Of a stretch of DNA of 64,000 nt, positions 61,734-64,000 are shown piece after piece. Origin of the DNA: Saccharopolyspora thermophila. GTDB lineage: Bacteria > Actinomycetota > Actinomycetes > Mycobacteriales > Pseudonocardiaceae. The number at the start of each line of letters is the position of its first letter. The first letter of the stretch is position 1. Both the position numbers and the translations under genes were made by a program. The stretch lies in NCBI RefSeq assembly GCF_014646075.1, contig NZ_BMMT01000009.1:124001-188000 (forward strand), given 5' to 3'. The notes under the pieces were generated by a model. That model was not told the origin of the DNA, ran no database searches, and saw only the letters and a program-made list of their open reading frames with translations.

Positions 61734-64000
61734 TCACCCCTGGCTGGCAGGGCCTGGATCACCGCTGATCTGCGCCAGGTTACGCAGATCCTGCAACGCC
61801 ACCGACAGCATCGCCACGTCCAACCGGCCCGCGCCCCGCAGCTGCTGAAGCGTCGCCGCGCAGCGCCGCACCGCAGCCGAGTTGGCCGCCACCCAGTCCT
61901 CGACCACCTCCCCGGCGGACAGGCCCGGCACATAGCGGCCCAGCGCCGCCGAGGTCAACCGGCGCCGCTGGGCGAACAGGTCGTCGCGCAGCGAGATCTT
62001 GGCCAGCAGCTCCCAGTGCGACTCCGAGGGCAGCTCCACGATCTGCTCCTGCAACCAGTCCATACCCAGCGCCACGTCCAGCGCCGAGTACACTGCGGCC
62101 ACGAACCCCACGTCACGGCGGTCACCGGCGATCTCCACCACGTCCAGCGACGCCGCCAACGGGCCCAGCACCGCGATCCGCCCCGCCAGCACCCCCGGCA
62201 CCCCATGCCCGGTCAGCTCCGCGCGGCGCCGCTGCACCGCCTCGGCCTGCTTGCCCGCCAACGCCGCCGGCAGTACCGGGGCCAGCTGGCGGATCTGGCG
62301 GCGGAAGAAGTCGACCTCGGCGGCGATGTCCACCGGCGGCCGCCGGTGACGCAGAAACCACAGCGCCCCCTGCTGACAGAACCGCTGCAGATCGTGGAAC
62401 ATCTCGGTGCGCAGCGCCACCGGGCACCCCGGGCCCACCGCGTCGACCTCCGCCCACAGGGCGTTGACACCGAAGATGTCGCGCACCGCCAGATAGGCGC
62501 CCACCGCGTCCGGCGCGCTGATGCCGGTGGTCTCCTCCAACCGGTAGAAAAACCCGGTGCCGACGTGGTCGGCCACATCATTGCTCACCACCGTGGCCAC
62601 GATCTGCCGCCGCAACGGATGCCCGGCCATGCGCTCCCCGAACCGCTCCCGCAGCGCCGCCGGCAGCCAGGCCCGCAACTCCTCAGCCAGGTAGGCATCG
62701 TCGGGCACCGGTGAGGCCAGCAGCTCCCGTGTCAGGCTGTTCTTGGCGTGCGCCAGCAGCACCGCCAGCTCCGGGCGCACCAGTCCCAGCCCGGCGCGGC
62801 GGCGCTCCACCAGAGCCTGTTCACCCGGCAGGCACTCCAGCTCCCGATCGAGGTTGTCGCGCTGCTCGAAGATCCGGATGCTCTGCGCGTGCTGGTCCAA
62901 AAACACCGGCGCCTCGGCCTCCACCACCCCCAGCACCCGCGACTGCAACCGCGAATCGGTCAGCACCGCCGCGGCCACGTCCTCGGCCACCGCCGCCAGC
63001 ATCCGGTCGCGCTCGCCACGGTCGATGTCGCCGTCAGCGACCGCCGCGTCCAGCAGGATCTTCAGATTCACCTCCCGGTCGGAGGTGTCCACCCCGGCGG
63101 AGTTGTCGATGAAGTCGGTGTTGATCCGCCCGCCGCGCAGCGCGAACTCGATACGCGCCCGCTGGGTCAGGCCCAGGTTCCCGCCCTCGACCACCACCCG
63201 GGCGCGCAGCTGGTCGGCGTCGACGCGGATGGCGTCGTTGACCGGGTCGGCGGCATCGGCGTGGGTCTGGGTGCTGGCCTTGACGAACGTGCCCACCCCG
63301 CCGTTCCACAGCACGTCCACCGGCGCCCGCAGCAGCGCCTGCACCAGCTCCGGCGGCGTCAACGACTCCGCCTGCACCCCCAGCGCCGAACGCACCTGCG
63401 GCGACAGCGGCACCGACTTGGCGCGCCGCGAGAACACCCCGCCGCCGGGGGAGATGCGCTGCCGGTCGTAGTCGGCCCAGCTGGAGGCCGGCAGCGCCGC
63501 CAGCCGTGCCCGCTCGGCGTGCGAGAGCGCCGGATCCGGGTCCGGGTCGAGGAAGATGTGCCGGTGGTCGAAAGCACCCAGCAGCCGGATCCGCGGCGAG
63601 AGCAGCATGCCGTTGCCGAACACGTCACCGGACATGTCCCCCACACCCACCGCGGTGAACTCGTCGGTGTCCAGGCAGCGGCCCAAATCCTCGAAGTGCT
63701 GCCGCAGCGACATCCACGCGCCCCGCGCGGTGATGCCCATCGCCTTGTGGTCATAGCCCGCCGAACCACCCGAGGCGAACGCGTCGCCCAACCAGAACCC
63801 GTACTCCGCGGCGATCGCGTTGGCCACATCCGACAACCGGGCGGTGCCCTTGTCCGCGGCCACCACCAGATACGGGTCGGGCCCGTCGTGACAGACCACC
63901 CGCTGCGGCGGCACCACCGCGTTGTTGCGGAGGTTGTCGGTGACGTCCAGCAGGCCACGGATGAACGTGCTGTAGCAGTCGCGGACCTCCTGCTGCACCG
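61734..64000 (-). CDS. gdh: NAD-specific glutamate dehydrogenase, large type, C-terminal part (runs off the right edge)
   Basis: At least 755 residues are inside the window; family members have about 1600, so the N-terminal half is outside. It deaminates glutamate to 2-oxoglutarate. The catalytic domain is partly visible (VVAADKGTARLSDVANAIA, GSAGYDHKAMGITARGAW, GVGDMSGDVFGNGML, VVEGGNLGLTQRARIEFA), followed by the long family-specific C-terminal region. The frame is open to the window edge. This type is typical of mycobacteria and streptomycetes. Confidence 0.95.
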   Translation of the reverse strand, partial: VQQEVRDCYSTFIRGLLDVTDNLRNNAVVPPQRVVCHDGPDPYLVVAADKGTARLSDVANAIAAEYGFWLGDAFASGGSAGYDHKAMGITARGAWMSLRQHFEDLGRCLDTDEFTAVGVGDMSGDVFGNGMLLSPRIRLLGAFDHRHIFLDPDPDPALSHAERARLAALPASSWADYDRQRISPGGGVFSRRAKSVPLSPQVRSALGVQAESLTPPELVQALLRAPVDVLWNGGVGTFVKASTQTHADAADPVNDAIRVDADQLRARVVVEGGNLGLTQRARIEFALRGGRINTDFIDNSAGVDTSDREVNLKILLDAAVADGDIDRGERDRMLAAVAEDVAAAVLTDSRLQSRVLGVVEAEAPVFLDQHAQSIRIFEQRDNLDRELECLPGEQALVERRRAGLGLVRPELAVLLAHAKNSLTRELLASPVPDDAYLAEELRAWLPAALRERFGERMAGHPLRRQIVATVVSNDVADHVGTGFFYRLEETTGISAPDAVGAYLAVRDIFGVNALWAEVDAVGPGCPVALRTEMFHDLQRFCQQGALWFLRHRRPPVDIAAEVDFFRRQIRQLAPVLPAALAGKQAEAVQRRRAELTGHGVPGVLAGRIAVLGPLAASLDVVEIAGDRRDVGFVAAVYSALDVALGMDWLQEQIVELPSESHWELLAKISLRDDLFAQRRRLTSAALGRYVPGLSAGEVVEDWVAANSAAVRRCAATLQQLRGAGRLDVAMLSVALQDLRNLAQISGDPGPASQG

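Overview
The window is very GC-rich chromosomal DNA with dense coding, frequent GTG starts and GGAG-type ribosome binding sites. Gene content (P450-ferredoxin pair, DUF574 methyltransferase, CtpI-type ATPase, MabA/InhA pair, RipA-type NlpC/P60 hydrolase, LCP protein, NAD-glutamate dehydrogenase) points to an actinomycete, most likely Pseudonocardiales/Mycobacteriales; the species is not resolved. I count 52 protein genes (two cut by the window edges) and see no rRNA, tRNA, CRISPR array, insertion sequence or phage gene.

Layout. 1-5.2 kb: a divergent TetR regulator and a P450-ferredoxin-methyltransferase operon with a 28-bp palindrome between them, then a flavoprotein, a 49-residue membrane protein and a methyltransferase. 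5.4-9.4 kb: aconitase and an EamA exporter. 9.5-14.1 kb: a giant P-type ATPase and its small partner. 14.2-23.8 kb: an assimilatory nitrate/nitrite operon (narK, nasA, a NasC-like reductase, nirB, nirD, a HemD-winged-helix fusion, a CbiX-like chelatase) in which every neighbouring pair overlaps. 23.9-40.2 kb: sirtuin, NlpC/P60 hydrolase, MobA, moxR-DUF58-VWA operon, thioredoxin, a FAD/Fe-S oxidoreductase, fabG-inhA-hemH, a conserved hypothetical, DUF3097, NfeD and SPFH proteins. From memory, acn...ripA-moxR1-Rv1480-Rv1481...fabG1-inhA-hemZ-Rv1486c-Rv1487-Rv1488 is the M. tuberculosis order, so this part is an old syntenic backbone with insertions.

40.3-52.4 kb is a catabolic/accessory region: two GntR regulators, an MFS transporter, two aldehyde-dehydrogenase-fold proteins (one lacking catalytic residues), an amidase, a D-2-hydroxyacid dehydrogenase, a DUF3830 protein, two maleate-isomerase/Asp-Glu-racemase-like proteins and a class III aminotransferase. 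Three copies of the palindrome ATTGTCAACAAT sit in its promoter regions, which defines a probable local regulon of the second GntR protein. This is the best candidate for an undescribed pathway; its substrate cannot be read from sequence.

52.5-64 kb: LCP protein, GH25 lysozyme, an ABC-class ATPase of the MRB1590 type, a phosphoribosyltransferase, a small hypothetical protein, a Clp-family ATPase lacking both the ClpB middle domain and a visible ClpP-docking loop, a STAS protein, and the C-terminal part of a large NAD-glutamate dehydrogenase. Most convergent gene pairs are separated by strong perfect hairpins.
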